Assembly (NCBI RefSeq): GCF_001427105.1
Contig: NZ_LMGI01000003.1
Span: forward strand, 164,618 to 228,617
Source of the DNA: Sphingopyxis sp. Root154
Lineage (GTDB): Bacteria; Pseudomonadota; Alphaproteobacteria; Sphingomonadales; Sphingomonadaceae
Direction of reading: 5' to 3'
Length of the DNA stretch: 64,000 nt
How positions within the stretch are numbered: the first letter of the stretch is position 1; every line of letters starts with the position of its first letter. The position numbers were made by a program, and so were the translations under genes. This document shows positions 18,921-27,099 of the stretch, in pieces. The notes below the pieces were generated by a model. The model saw only the letters and a program-made list of their open reading frames with translations, made no database searches and was not told where the DNA came from.

Positions 18921-21113
18921 ATGGGCTTTGCATCGATCAGGCGGGTCGCCGCATGTGGCATCTCGATCCTGGCGCTGGGACACGCATCGGGCGCGCTGGC
19001 GCAGGAAGCCGACGATACCGAGATCGTCGTCACCGCTGCGAAGCGCGAACAGTCGGTGCGCGACGTCAGCGGTTCGGTGTCGGCGGTCAACGAGGCGACG
19101 CTGCAAAAGCTCAATGCCCAGAGCCTCTCCGATTATATCACGCGCGTCCCCGGCGTCATCTTCAACGATTACCAGCCGGGCGTTTCCGAAGTCGTGATCC
19201 GCGGCGTCGCGTCGTCGACCTATCATGAGGCGAACCAGGCGACGACGGGCTATTATCTCAACGAAGTTCCGCTGATCGAACCCGGCTTCCCGCTCGTGAT
19301 CCCCGACGTCGACAGCTTCGATATCAGCCGCGTCGAGGTGCTGCGCGGGCCGCAGGGCACGCTCTTCGGCTCCTCGTCGCTCGGCGGCGCGATCAACTAT
19401 GTCGTGAACGAGGCCGATCCCGCGCGCTTCGATGCGGGGTTCGAAGGCGGCGTTTCGACGACCAAGCGCGCAGGCGAAGCGAGCTATGCGGTCAAGGCGA
19501 TGGTCAATGTGCCGATCGCGACCGACAAGCTCGCCGTCCGCCTCGTCGCGCTCCAGCGCTACGACGCCGGCTATCTCGACAACACTCTGCTCGGCGAGAA
19601 GGGCAGCAACGACCTTCGCGTACGCGGCCTGCGCGGTTCGATCGTCTTCACTCCGACCGAGACGACGCGCGTCTCAGCGCTCAGCATGTATCAGGAATAT
19701 GATCTCGACGATCAGACCTATGTGATCTTCGGTCCGCCCAAGACCTTCGAACGCGCCACTAACGTTGCCGAATATCAGGACACGCAGTTCATGATGCACA
19801 GCCTGCGGATCGAGCAGGATCTGGGCTTTGCGACGCTGACCGCGGTCGGCAGCTATACCGAGAAAAAGGCCGACCTGGCGTTCGACAATTCGATCTTTGG
19901 CGGCAACGACCCGCGGACCGACACCCCCGAACTCGCGAGCGGCAAGGGCAAGTCGAAGACCGAATATGGCGAGCTGCGGCTCGCGTCACCCGACGGCGGG
20001 CGTTTCCGCTGGCTGCTTGGCGTCAACTATACGCGGCTGCGGTCGAACAACACCGACGGCACCTTTATCGAAGGCATCTCCGACTATATCGACGCCAATC
20101 CGGGCGAGTTCGGCGGGCGGCCGGGGAGCGAACTGGCCCCCGACGATCTGGCATCGCGGACGGTCAGCAGCAACCGCGTCACCGAAAAGGCAGTTTTCGG
20201 CGAAGCGTCGTTCGCCATCGTCGACACGCTGACGCTGACGCTAGGCGGGCGCCTGTTCGAATATCGCACGGCGCCGCGGCTGCAATATCTGCCGAACTCC
20301 GACCTGATCCCGCCCTTCGACTATGCGCCGGAGACGAGCAAGGATTCGGATTTCATCCCGAAGGCGTCGCTGACGTGGAAGCCGTCGAAGGACTTCATGA
20401 TCTATGGCCTCTATTCCGAAGGGTTCCGCATCGGTGGCCTCAATGTCTATTCGCTCGCGACCGCGGGGCTGCCGCTGACGTTCGAAAGCGACACGACGAA
20501 GAATTATGAAATCGGGACGCGCTTCGACCTGATCGACCGGACGCTGAGCGTCGACCTCACGGCCTATCATATCGATTGGGGCAATATTCAGGCCCGCCTG
20601 TTCACGCCCGGCGATTTCCGCGCTTACACGGTAAACGGCGGCGGAGCGGACATCGACGGCGTCGAAATCAGCCTGAACCTGCGCCCGACGCGCAATCTCA
20701 GCTTCACCTCGAACATCGCGTACAACGATGCGCGGCTGTCGTCGCTCTTGCCCGACAGCTTCGCGCCGGGCGGCGGTTATGCGAAGGGAACACGCCTGCC
20801 GGGCGCGTCCGAATGGACGCTGTCGAACTCGCTCGACCTGAGCTTCCCCGACATGTCACTGAAGCCGCGCTTCGGGATCGCACACCGCTATCTGTCGAGC
20901 GCACCCGTCGATTTCGCCGGGGCGCTCGACAAGGGCGACTTCCATCTCGTCGATCTCAACGCGTCGGTGACGGTGAGCGATCGGATCGAACTCAGCCTCT
21001 TCGCGAAGAATCTGTTCAATCAATATGGCATTTTAAACGCGCCCTTCGCTTTCGCGGGCTCGGTCGCGCGGCCGCGCACGCTGGGCGCGAGCGTGCGGTT
21101 CAGCCTGAACTGA
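18921..21113 (+). CDS. TonB-dependent receptor, complete
   Basis: 730 residues. The signal peptide ends after ASGALA; a TonB box-like EIVVTA follows at about residue 34, then the plug domain (NAQSLSDYITRVPGV, VEVLRGPQGTLFGSSSLGG) and a barrel ending SVRFSLN. The start ATG 18921 has AAGGGAGG upstream, better than the longer frame open from 18870. Standing divergent from an exported S9A peptidase, it may import peptides or another ligand; the ligand cannot be read from the sequence. Confidence 0.92.
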   Translation: MGFASIRRVAACGISILALGHASGALAQEADDTEIVVTAAKREQSVRDVSGSVSAVNEATLQKLNAQSLSDYITRVPGVIFNDYQPGVSEVVIRGVASSTYHEANQATTGYYLNEVPLIEPGFPLVIPDVDSFDISRVEVLRGPQGTLFGSSSLGGAINYVVNEADPARFDAGFEGGVSTTKRAGEASYAVKAMVNVPIATDKLAVRLVALQRYDAGYLDNTLLGEKGSNDLRVRGLRGSIVFTPTETTRVSALSMYQEYDLDDQTYVIFGPPKTFERATNVAEYQDTQFMMHSLRIEQDLGFATLTAVGSYTEKKADLAFDNSIFGGNDPRTDTPELASGKGKSKTEYGELRLASPDGGRFRWLLGVNYTRLRSNNTDGTFIEGISDYIDANPGEFGGRPGSELAPDDLASRTVSSNRVTEKAVFGEASFAIVDTLTLTLGGRLFEYRTAPRLQYLPNSDLIPPFDYAPETSKDSDFIPKASLTWKPSKDFMIYGLYSEGFRIGGLNVYSLATAGLPLTFESDTTKNYEIGTRFDLIDRTLSVDLTAYHIDWGNIQARLFTPGDFRAYTVNGGGADIDGVEISLNLRPTRNLSFTSNIAYNDARLSSLLPDSFAPGGGYAKGTRLPGASEWTLSNSLDLSFPDMSLKPRFGIAHRYLSSAPVDFAGALDKGDFHLVDLNASVTVSDRIELSLFAKNLFNQYGILNAPFAFAGSVARPRTLGASVRFSLN

Positions 21114-21122
21114 GATGAGAAA

Positions 21123-21154
21123 GGGCCGCACCGCTCGGTCGAGCGGGGCGGCCC
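21123..21154. terminator. Bidirectional terminator between convergent genes
   Basis: GGGCCGC and CCGCTC pair with GAGCGG and GCGGCCC around a GGTC loop, giving a 13-bp stem with small mismatches. T-rich sequence follows on the plus strand and AAAG-rich sequence precedes it. It lies between the receptor stop and the convergent amidohydrolase gene. Confidence 0.75.
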
Positions 21155-21164
21155 ATTTGTGTCT

Positions 21165-22172
21165 TCAGAAACCCGAGAGAAAAGCGGCGACGTTCTTGCC
21201 CAGGTCGCCGACGGCATAGCCGCCCTCCATCACGATCAGCGTCGGGATGCCGAGTGCGGCGATGCGTCCCGCCAGCTGGGCATAATCCTCACGCTCGAGC
21301 GCGAAGCTCGAAATCGGGTCGCTGCTGTGCGTATCGGCGCCGAACGAGACGACGAGGAATTTCGCTCCCCAATCCGAAATGGCCGTCAGCGCGGTGTCGA
21401 GCGCGGGCGCATAGCTTGGCCCGTCGGTGCCGCGGGGCAGCGGGAGGTTGAGCGTAGCTCCTTCGCCCGCACCTTCGCCGGCCTCGTCGGCATGCCCCCA
21501 GTAAAAGGGGTAGTCGGTGCGTGGGTCCGCGTGGATCGAGGCGAAGAAGATGTCGGGATCTTCGTAGAAGATGTCCTGCGTCCCGTTGCCATGATGATAG
21601 TCGATGTCGAGCACCGCGACCGGCCCTAGGCGGCGGTTATGCGCCTCGCGCGCTGCAATCGCCGCGTTGTTGAGGTAGCAATAGCCGCCCATATAGTCGC
21701 GTCCGGCATGATGGCCCGGCGGGCGGCACAGCGCGAAGGCATGCGCATCGCCGCTCGTGGAAAGATGATCGAGCGCGGTCAGTGCGCCCTGCGCCGACCA
21801 ATAGGCCGATTCCCACGTCCCTGCCGCGATCGGCGTCCCGGCGTCATAGCTGTACGCGCCCAGATCGGCGTCGATGCGGCCGAAAGCGAGCGGCCGGCGG
21901 CGCCTGACCGGGAAGGTATAGCCGATCGCATCGCCATTGCGTCCTGCCGCCACCCAGTCGCGGTGCGCGCGTTCGAGGAAAGCGAGATAGTCGGCGTCAT
22001 GCACGGCGAGCAGCGGCGCCATGCCGAAGTCGCGCACCGGTTGCCAATCGCTGAATTGTTCGACGATCGATCGCGGGCGCTCGATATTTTCGGCATAGGG
22101 CACCCAGTCGCCATTGTGCAGTTCGCGCAACGGCGCATGGGCGGTCTGGCGATCGTCGAAGAAAAGCTTCAC
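21165..22172 (-). CDS. Histone deacetylase-fold amidohydrolase (acetylpolyamine amidohydrolase-like)
   Basis: 335 residues. Zinc hydrolase motifs are clear: RPPGHHAG and DIDYHHGNGTQ, plus SFGADTHSSDP and EGGYA. Bacterial members of this fold deacetylate acetylpolyamines or other acetylated small molecules; the YYxG-like segment DYMGGYCYLNN fits. I chose GTG 22172, whose GTGA overlaps the stop of the upstream gene and has GGAAGGA before it, over an ATG six codons upstream. It is last in a three-gene leftward operon with a PaiB-like protein and an alpha/beta hydrolase. Confidence 0.85.
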   Translation of the reverse strand: MKLFFDDRQTAHAPLRELHNGDWVPYAENIERPRSIVEQFSDWQPVRDFGMAPLLAVHDADYLAFLERAHRDWVAAGRNGDAIGYTFPVRRRRPLAFGRIDADLGAYSYDAGTPIAAGTWESAYWSAQGALTALDHLSTSGDAHAFALCRPPGHHAGRDYMGGYCYLNNAAIAAREAHNRRLGPVAVLDIDYHHGNGTQDIFYEDPDIFFASIHADPRTDYPFYWGHADEAGEGAGEGATLNLPLPRGTDGPSYAPALDTALTAISDWGAKFLVVSFGADTHSSDPISSFALEREDYAQLAGRIAALGIPTLIVMEGGYAVGDLGKNVAAFLSGF

Positions 22173-22741
22173 CTTTGTCCTTCCATCCATTTCGCGAGCG
22201 TCCGGTCGCTATGGCCCGCGACGATCTCGGCAAAGCCCTCGGCGCTCTCATCCTGCCCGAGCTTGAAGCTGTATTCGGCCGAGCGGACGTGCGCGCGAAA
22301 GCCGATGATCTGGTCGAGCATCTTTTCATAGCGCGCGCCGAGGCTCGCTGTCGACCAGGCGCCGCCTTCCATCTTCGCGACAAGCTGCTCGATCGCATCG
22401 CGCGTTTCATCGCCGACGAACTCGATCTCGACAGTGAAGCGCAATACCGCATAATTCCACGTGGGCGCCCAGTCGGGCTTCGACAACAGCGTCGTCGGAA
22501 CATAGCCCGACGGCCCGTTGAACAGGATCAGGCCGCGCGGGTCGGCGCGGAAATCGGTGACAAGCACATTACGCAGCGCACAATGGCCGAACAGCGCGAT
22601 CACCGCGCCCTCATCGTCCACCTCGGCGATCAGCGGCAGCGGGCTGGCATGGAAGGCGCCCGATATCACCCAGGCGAGCGGATATTCGGCGATCAGTCGC
22701 GCGATGTCGGCGGGGCCGCGCGGCGTGTAAAGGTCGGTCAT
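22169..22741 (-). CDS. PaiB-like FMN-binding protein
   Basis: 190 residues. FNGPSGYVPTTLLSK and APTWNYAV match the PaiB/FMN-binding split-barrel family, named after a Bacillus subtilis negative regulator linked to polyamine acetylation. There is no DNA-binding domain visible, so regulation in the classical sense is doubtful; a flavin or heme enzyme role is as likely. It is coupled by 4-nt overlaps to the hydrolase before it and the amidohydrolase after it. Confidence 0.82.
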   Translation of the reverse strand: MTDLYTPRGPADIARLIAEYPLAWVISGAFHASPLPLIAEVDDEGAVIALFGHCALRNVLVTDFRADPRGLILFNGPSGYVPTTLLSKPDWAPTWNYAVLRFTVEIEFVGDETRDAIEQLVAKMEGGAWSTASLGARYEKMLDQIIGFRAHVRSAEYSFKLGQDESAEGFAEIVAGHSDRTLAKWMEGQR

Positions 22742-23700
22742 GCCCCGACGATATCACGGATCCACGCCGCCTGCTCGTCGAGCGCGCGGCCCGCGAGGGG
22801 GGCGATCGATACCGCCTCCAGAAAGCTGTGCGTTGCGCCCTGATAAGTGACCGCGCGCGTCGGCACGCCGGCCGCCTCGAGCTTGCGTGCAAAAGCGTCG
22901 TTGCAATCGGCCAATATGTCGCATTCGGCGATGGCGAGGAAAGCCGCAGGCAAGCCGGTCAGGTCGGCGCGCAGCGGCGCGACCAAAGGATCGGCAAGCT
23001 GCTCAGGACCATCGACATACGCCGCCCAAAACGCGTCCATCTCGTCGGCTTCGAGTGAATAGTCGGTGCCGAAGCGGGCATAGCTCGGGGTGCATTCGGG
23101 CGCGAAGGCGCCATAGTTGAGCAGCATCGCAGCCGGCAACGGACGGCCGCACTGGCGCTGCAACAGGCATGCCGCAACCGACAGATTGGCGCCCGCAGAA
23201 TCGCCGCCGATCAGTACGCGTGTCGCATCGAGGTTCAGCGCATCCGCTTGGGCCTCGATCCAGTCGAGCGCCGCTGCGCATTCCTCCAGCGCAACCGGAA
23301 ACTTGCTTTCGGGCGACAGGCTGTAATCGATGCCGAGCACGGCGATGCCCGCGCGCGCGGCATATTCGCGCATCAGCCGGTCGTGCGTGTCGATGCTGAA
23401 CAGCGTCCAGCCGCCGCCATGGATATAGAGCATGACCGGCAGCGTCGCATCGGCAACCGGGCGATGGAGCCGCAGACGGACGCCGCCCATGTCCATTTCG
23501 TGGCTCTCCGCCATTATCGGGCCACCCTCGCGCCACGGCCGGCGCACGCGTTCGGCGACCGCACGGCGGGCTGACATGCTCGCGCCTGCCGGTGCGCCAT
23601 GTTCGACGTATGAAGCGTTGATCGCGTCGACAAAGCGCCGGATATCGGGGTCGGCCATGTCGTCCTGCATGGCGCTCAAGCCCTTTGACATATTTGGCAT
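22738..23700 (-). CDS. Alpha/beta hydrolase, hormone-sensitive lipase family
   Basis: Up to 320 residues. The oxyanion motif HGGGW, nucleophile motif GGDSAGANLSV and C-terminal GATHSFLEA with the catalytic His identify the HSL (family IV) esterases. It should hydrolyse small esters in the cytoplasm. The start is uncertain: ATGs at 23700, 23691, 23670 and 23658 are all in frame and GAGAGGAT lies just before the first. The first gene of the leftward operon, it faces an AraC-type regulator across a 166-bp gap. Confidence 0.85.
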   Translation of the reverse strand: MPNMSKGLSAMQDDMADPDIRRFVDAINASYVEHGAPAGASMSARRAVAERVRRPWREGGPIMAESHEMDMGGVRLRLHRPVADATLPVMLYIHGGGWTLFSIDTHDRLMREYAARAGIAVLGIDYSLSPESKFPVALEECAAALDWIEAQADALNLDATRVLIGGDSAGANLSVAACLLQRQCGRPLPAAMLLNYGAFAPECTPSYARFGTDYSLEADEMDAFWAAYVDGPEQLADPLVAPLRADLTGLPAAFLAIAECDILADCNDAFARKLEAAGVPTRAVTYQGATHSFLEAVSIAPLAGRALDEQAAWIRDIVGA

Positions 23701-23785
23701 ATCCTCTCGAAACGATCCTTGATCGTCTGATAGCGTTTGCGCGGCGGCCTCTATCGCCCAATCGGGCCAATCACCGCACCGGACA

Positions 23786-23816
23786 GGCCAGTGGGCGCAT
23801 CGTCGCTGGCCAGTGG
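23786..23816. promoter_or_regulatory. 22-bp-spaced direct repeat, candidate AraC operator
   Basis: GGCCAGTGG occurs at 23786-23794 and again at 23808-23816 in the same orientation, 22 bases apart, about two helical turns. AraC-family dimers bind such direct half-sites. The pair lies between the divergent hydrolase operon and the AraC gene, so it could control both. Confidence 0.4.
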
Positions 23817-23866
23817 CGCGCGCGGCCTATATTGTGTATTTGTCCAAGACTTGCGAGGATCGGGCC

Positions 23867-24625
23867 ATGAAGCATAGTGTCGATGTTCTGACGAACGACC
23901 GCCCGCTCATTGCGCTGCAGGATGAATATCCTGCCGGCTTCATCGATCCGATGCACAGTCACGATCATATCCAGATCCTCTACGCCTCGTCGGGGGTCAT
24001 GTCGGTCCGCACGCCCGAAACGAGCTTCGTGATCCCGCCGCAACGCGCGGTATGGCTGCCCGCGGGGACACGTCACGAGGTCGCGTGCCGTGGCCCGGTG
24101 TCGCTCCGCACGCTGTACCTGCCGTGCCGGGGCGTTGAGACGGGGCAGGAATGCCGCGTTTTCGAAGTGTCGAACCTCGTCAAATCGCTGATCCTCGAGG
24201 TCGTCGACTTCCCCGCGCTCTACGACGTCGATGGGCGCGAGGGGCGGATCATCACGCTGTTACTCTATGAAATCGGGCGCATGCCGAACGCGCCCTACCA
24301 GGTGTCGATGCCGTCGAACCCGCGCCTGCTTCGAGTCTGCAACGCGATCATCGCCGACCCGTCGGACCCGCGCGATATCGACGACTGGGCGGCGCTTGCA
24401 GCGATGGGGCGGCGGACCTTCACGCGCAGCTTCAAGCTGGAAACGGGAATGGGGCTCGCCGTATGGCGGCAGCAGGTCCGGTTGATGGAGGCGCTTTCGA
24501 TGCTCGCCGCGGGCGCATCGATCACGCAGGTGACCTATGACGTCGGCTACGACAGCCCCAGCGGGTTCGCCGCGATGTTCCGGCGCGCCTTCGGCGTGCC
24601 GCCGAGCCAGTATCTGAAGCACTGA
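23867..24625 (+). CDS. AraC-family transcriptional regulator with N-terminal cupin domain
   Basis: 252 residues. The N-terminal cupin part (HSHDHIQILYASSG) would bind a small ligand; the C-terminal ~100 residues hold two helix-turn-helix motifs, including ALAAMGRRTFTRSFK and a second ending in VGYDSPSGFAAMFRRAFG. ATG 23867 has GAGGATC upstream. It is divergent from the hydrolase/PaiB/amidohydrolase operon and probably controls it. The ligand is unknown. Confidence 0.9.
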   Translation: MKHSVDVLTNDRPLIALQDEYPAGFIDPMHSHDHIQILYASSGVMSVRTPETSFVIPPQRAVWLPAGTRHEVACRGPVSLRTLYLPCRGVETGQECRVFEVSNLVKSLILEVVDFPALYDVDGREGRIITLLLYEIGRMPNAPYQVSMPSNPRLLRVCNAIIADPSDPRDIDDWAALAAMGRRTFTRSFKLETGMGLAVWRQQVRLMEALSMLAAGASITQVTYDVGYDSPSGFAAMFRRAFGVPPSQYLKH

Positions 24626-24657
24626 CGCCGCGGTCGGGCCGCGCTGCCGCCGCGGCG

Positions 24658-25137
24658 CTAGTCGCCGCGCCCGCGCCCCTCGGTCGTCCGCGCCCATTCG
24701 GCGAGGTCGCCGTGCCGTTTGATCGTCTTGAGACACACGACGGTCTTCAGCCGCTGCACGCCGGGTAGTTTCGAGAGATTGTGGCGCAACAGCTCGTCGA
24801 GATGGTCGGCAGAGCGCGAGAAGATTTTGAGCAGATAGTCACTCTCGCCCGCGGTGGTGTGGCATTCGACGACCGCGGGATGCGCGAGCACCGCGGCCTC
24901 GAAATCGGAGTGCGCATCGAAGCGAATCTGGACCTCGACGAAGCTCTGCACCGCGAGGCCGATCGCGATCGGATCAATTCGCGCCGCATAGCCTTCGATC
25001 ACGCCGCTTTCCTCCAGGTTTTTCACTCGCGACCAACAGGGCGATTTGGAGAGGCCAACCTGCTCGCCGAGTTCGGCAAAAGACTGCCGGCCGTCGCGTT
25101 CGAGCGCGGCGACGATTTTCCAGTCGAGCTTGTCCAT
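24658..25137 (-). CDS. Lrp/AsnC-family regulator, probably of the kynurenine operon
   Basis: 159 residues. An N-terminal winged helix (SFAELGEQVGLSKSPCWSRV) is followed by the RAM ligand domain (ESDYLLKIFSRSADHLDELL). It is divergent from the eight-gene aromatic amino acid operon across 187 bases. In Pseudomonas an Lrp-type protein, KynR, controls the kyn genes in response to kynurenine, so this protein probably does the same here, with kynurenine or a hydroxylated derivative as ligand. AGGACGGAACGC precedes the ATG. Confidence 0.88.
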   Translation of the reverse strand: MDKLDWKIVAALERDGRQSFAELGEQVGLSKSPCWSRVKNLEESGVIEGYAARIDPIAIGLAVQSFVEVQIRFDAHSDFEAAVLAHPAVVECHTTAGESDYLLKIFSRSADHLDELLRHNLSKLPGVQRLKTVVCLKTIKRHGDLAEWARTTEGRGRGD

Positions 25138-25204
25138 GCGTTCCGTCCTGAATCGGGTTTATGCGAGAATGGGGCCGCCTTATTCTAAACCTGAGAACAA
25201 ATTC

Positions 25205-25226
25205 CTGCAAATATGATTGTTGGCAG
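25205..25226. promoter_or_regulatory. Candidate Lrp-type operator
   Basis: An imperfect, AT-rich palindrome starts CTGC at 25205 and ends GCAG at 25226, inside the gap between the Lrp gene and the operon. Seven of eleven half-site positions are symmetric. The AT-rich centre in otherwise GC-rich DNA is typical of Lrp-family sites. Confidence 0.35.
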
Positions 25227-25324
25227 AACGAACGGCGATTTTCCGTAGGCGGTCGACGCGAAATCCGCACAATGTTCGCGCGGCCCCGGGCTATCACTTG
25301 CGCCGAAGGTTTGGAGAGAGACCG

Positions 25325-26197
25325 ATGGCCGCGACACATATATTCGACGCACCGCCCGAAGGTGTCGCGGCCAATTGGACAATGCCGCAGAACTGGGCCG
25401 CCTTCACCGCCGGGCAGCACGAAACCTGGCGGACCTTGTTCGATCAGCAGTCGGCGGCGCTCGATGGCTATGCCTGCCGGTCGTTCCTCGATGGCCTCGA
25501 CATTCTTCGACAGCTGAAACCTGGCGTTCCCGATTTCGCCGAGCTTAACGCGCTGCTGAAGCCGGCGTCGGGGTGGGAAGTCGTCGCGGTGCCCGGCTGG
25601 ATTCCGAATCAGCCCTTCTTCGAGCATCTGGCGAACCGGCGCTTCCCTGCCGCCAATTTCGTCCGCCCGCCCGAGCAGATCGCCTACAGCGAAGAGCCCG
25701 ATATGTTTCACGACATTTTCGGCCATATCCCGATGCTCACCGATCCCGCTTTTTCGGACTTTCTGGTGGCTTATGGTCAGGCGGGACTGCGCGCCGAAAA
25801 GCTAGGGGCATCGGACTATCTCGGGCGGCTCTGGCTTTATACGGTCGAGTTCGGTCTTGTGGTCGAGGACGGCGAACTGCGCGCCTTTGGCGGCGGCCTG
25901 ATGTCGAGTTTCGCCGAGGCGTTGTCGGCGCTGACCTCGCCCGAACCACGTCGCATCTGGCTCGATATTGAGCGGGTGATGCGGACACGATATAATTTCG
26001 ACGAATTCCAGCAGACCTACTTCGTCGTCGCGGGGTTCGGGGAGTTGCTGCGCGCGACCGAGGAAACCGACTTCGCGGACGTCTATCGCAAGATCGCGGG
26101 CGATCCGGCGCTTGAGCCGGGAGATGCCTATCCGGGCGATTTGACCTATGAAGGGCGTCTGTCGGCCGCGCCGGCGAGCGGAGAGGCGTTCCTATGA
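25325..26197 (+). CDS. Pterin-dependent aromatic amino acid hydroxylase (phenylalanine 4-hydroxylase family; possible tryptophan 5-hydroxylase)
   Basis: 290 residues, the length of bacterial phenylalanine hydroxylases. Iron ligands are visible: His129 and His134 in DMFHDIFGHIP and Glu175 in YTVEFG. The position four before this Glu is Trp in phenylalanine and tyrosine hydroxylases and Phe in animal tryptophan hydroxylases; here it is Leu171. That opens the pocket and, with kynA-kynB-kynU directly downstream, suggests tryptophan rather than phenylalanine as substrate. No pterin dehydratase (phhB) is present in the window. ATG 25325 follows GGAGAGAG; the open frame to 25217 is ignored. ATGA overlap with kynA. 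Family certain, substrate inferred. Confidence 0.88.
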   Translation: MAATHIFDAPPEGVAANWTMPQNWAAFTAGQHETWRTLFDQQSAALDGYACRSFLDGLDILRQLKPGVPDFAELNALLKPASGWEVVAVPGWIPNQPFFEHLANRRFPAANFVRPPEQIAYSEEPDMFHDIFGHIPMLTDPAFSDFLVAYGQAGLRAEKLGASDYLGRLWLYTVEFGLVVEDGELRAFGGGLMSSFAEALSALTSPEPRRIWLDIERVMRTRYNFDEFQQTYFVVAGFGELLRATEETDFADVYRKIAGDPALEPGDAYPGDLTYEGRLSAAPASGEAFL

Positions 26198-27099
26198 TCA
26201 GGCAGACGAGCGATGGCGGCACCGATATCTTCGAGACCGAGATCGACGGTGAGACGATCCAGTGGGACAATGGCCTGACCTATGCGCGGCATTTGCAGAC
26301 GGCGCAGCTGCTCTCGGCACAGGTGCCGGTGTCGGACAAGCCCGACGAGATGCTGTTCATCATCATGCATCAGACGATGGAGCTGTGGATCAAGCTGGTG
26401 TTGCACGAGGCGCGCCTCGTCCACGACGCGATCAAGGCCGACGGGCTCGAGATCGCGGGCAAGGGGCTCGACCGGATCGCAACGATCCAGCGGCACATGA
26501 TCCACAGCTGGGAGGTGCTCGCGACGCTGACCCCGCATGATTTCCTGACCTTCCGCGGCTTCCTGCGCCGCGCGTCGGGGTTCCAGTCGCAGCAATATCG
26601 CGAGCTTGAATATCTGCTTGGAAACAAGCGCGAGGATATGATGATCGTTCACAAGGACGATCCGCAAGCGACTGAAAGGCTGCGCGCCGCGTTCGAGGCG
26701 CCGTCGCTCTACGACGAGCTGCTCCGACTGCTCGCGCGGCGCGGTTTCGATATCCCTGCCGATCATCTGGAACGCGACTGGACGAAGCCCTATGCGGCGT
26801 CGGAGACGGTCGAGGATGCCTGGCTGAAAATCTACACCGACGTCGACGCGCATTGGGACCTCTACACGCTGGCCGAGAAGATCACCGCGCTCGAATATTA
26901 TTTCCAGGAATGGCGCTTCAAGCACATGAAGACGGTTGCGCGCGTGATCGGGCACAAGCCCGGCACTGGCGGCTCGTCGGGGGTCAATTATCTGGTGAAG
27001 GCGCTGGACCTGAGCTTCTTTCCCGAACTCTGGTCGATGCGCACGCGGATGGCGGCCCCGCGCGAGGGCGGCGATTATGCCGAAGGGAAGAGCGCATGA
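26194..27099 (+). CDS. kynA: Tryptophan 2,3-dioxygenase
   Basis: 301 residues. The family blocks MHQTMELWIK (active-site His59), SGFQSQQYRELE, and the heme-binding region RFKHMKTVARVIG followed by GTGGSSG are all intact. The heme enzyme opens the indole ring of tryptophan to N-formylkynurenine in the cytoplasm. It is coupled by ATGA overlaps to the hydroxylase before and kynB after. If the upstream enzyme hydroxylates tryptophan, this one would have to accept 5-hydroxytryptophan; the sequence does not settle that. Confidence 0.95.
   Translation: MIRQTSDGGTDIFETEIDGETIQWDNGLTYARHLQTAQLLSAQVPVSDKPDEMLFIIMHQTMELWIKLVLHEARLVHDAIKADGLEIAGKGLDRIATIQRHMIHSWEVLATLTPHDFLTFRGFLRRASGFQSQQYRELEYLLGNKREDMMIVHKDDPQATERLRAAFEAPSLYDELLRLLARRGFDIPADHLERDWTKPYAASETVEDAWLKIYTDVDAHWDLYTLAEKITALEYYFQEWRFKHMKTVARVIGHKPGTGGSSGVNYLVKALDLSFFPELWSMRTRMAAPREGGDYAEGKSA

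Noticed and set aside
25325-26197. Plain phenylalanine 4-hydroxylase feeding the homogentisate route
   Set aside because: No hmgA, hpd or phhB is present nearby, the downstream dioxygenase is gentisate-type, and the pocket Trp is missing. Not excluded, only less likely.
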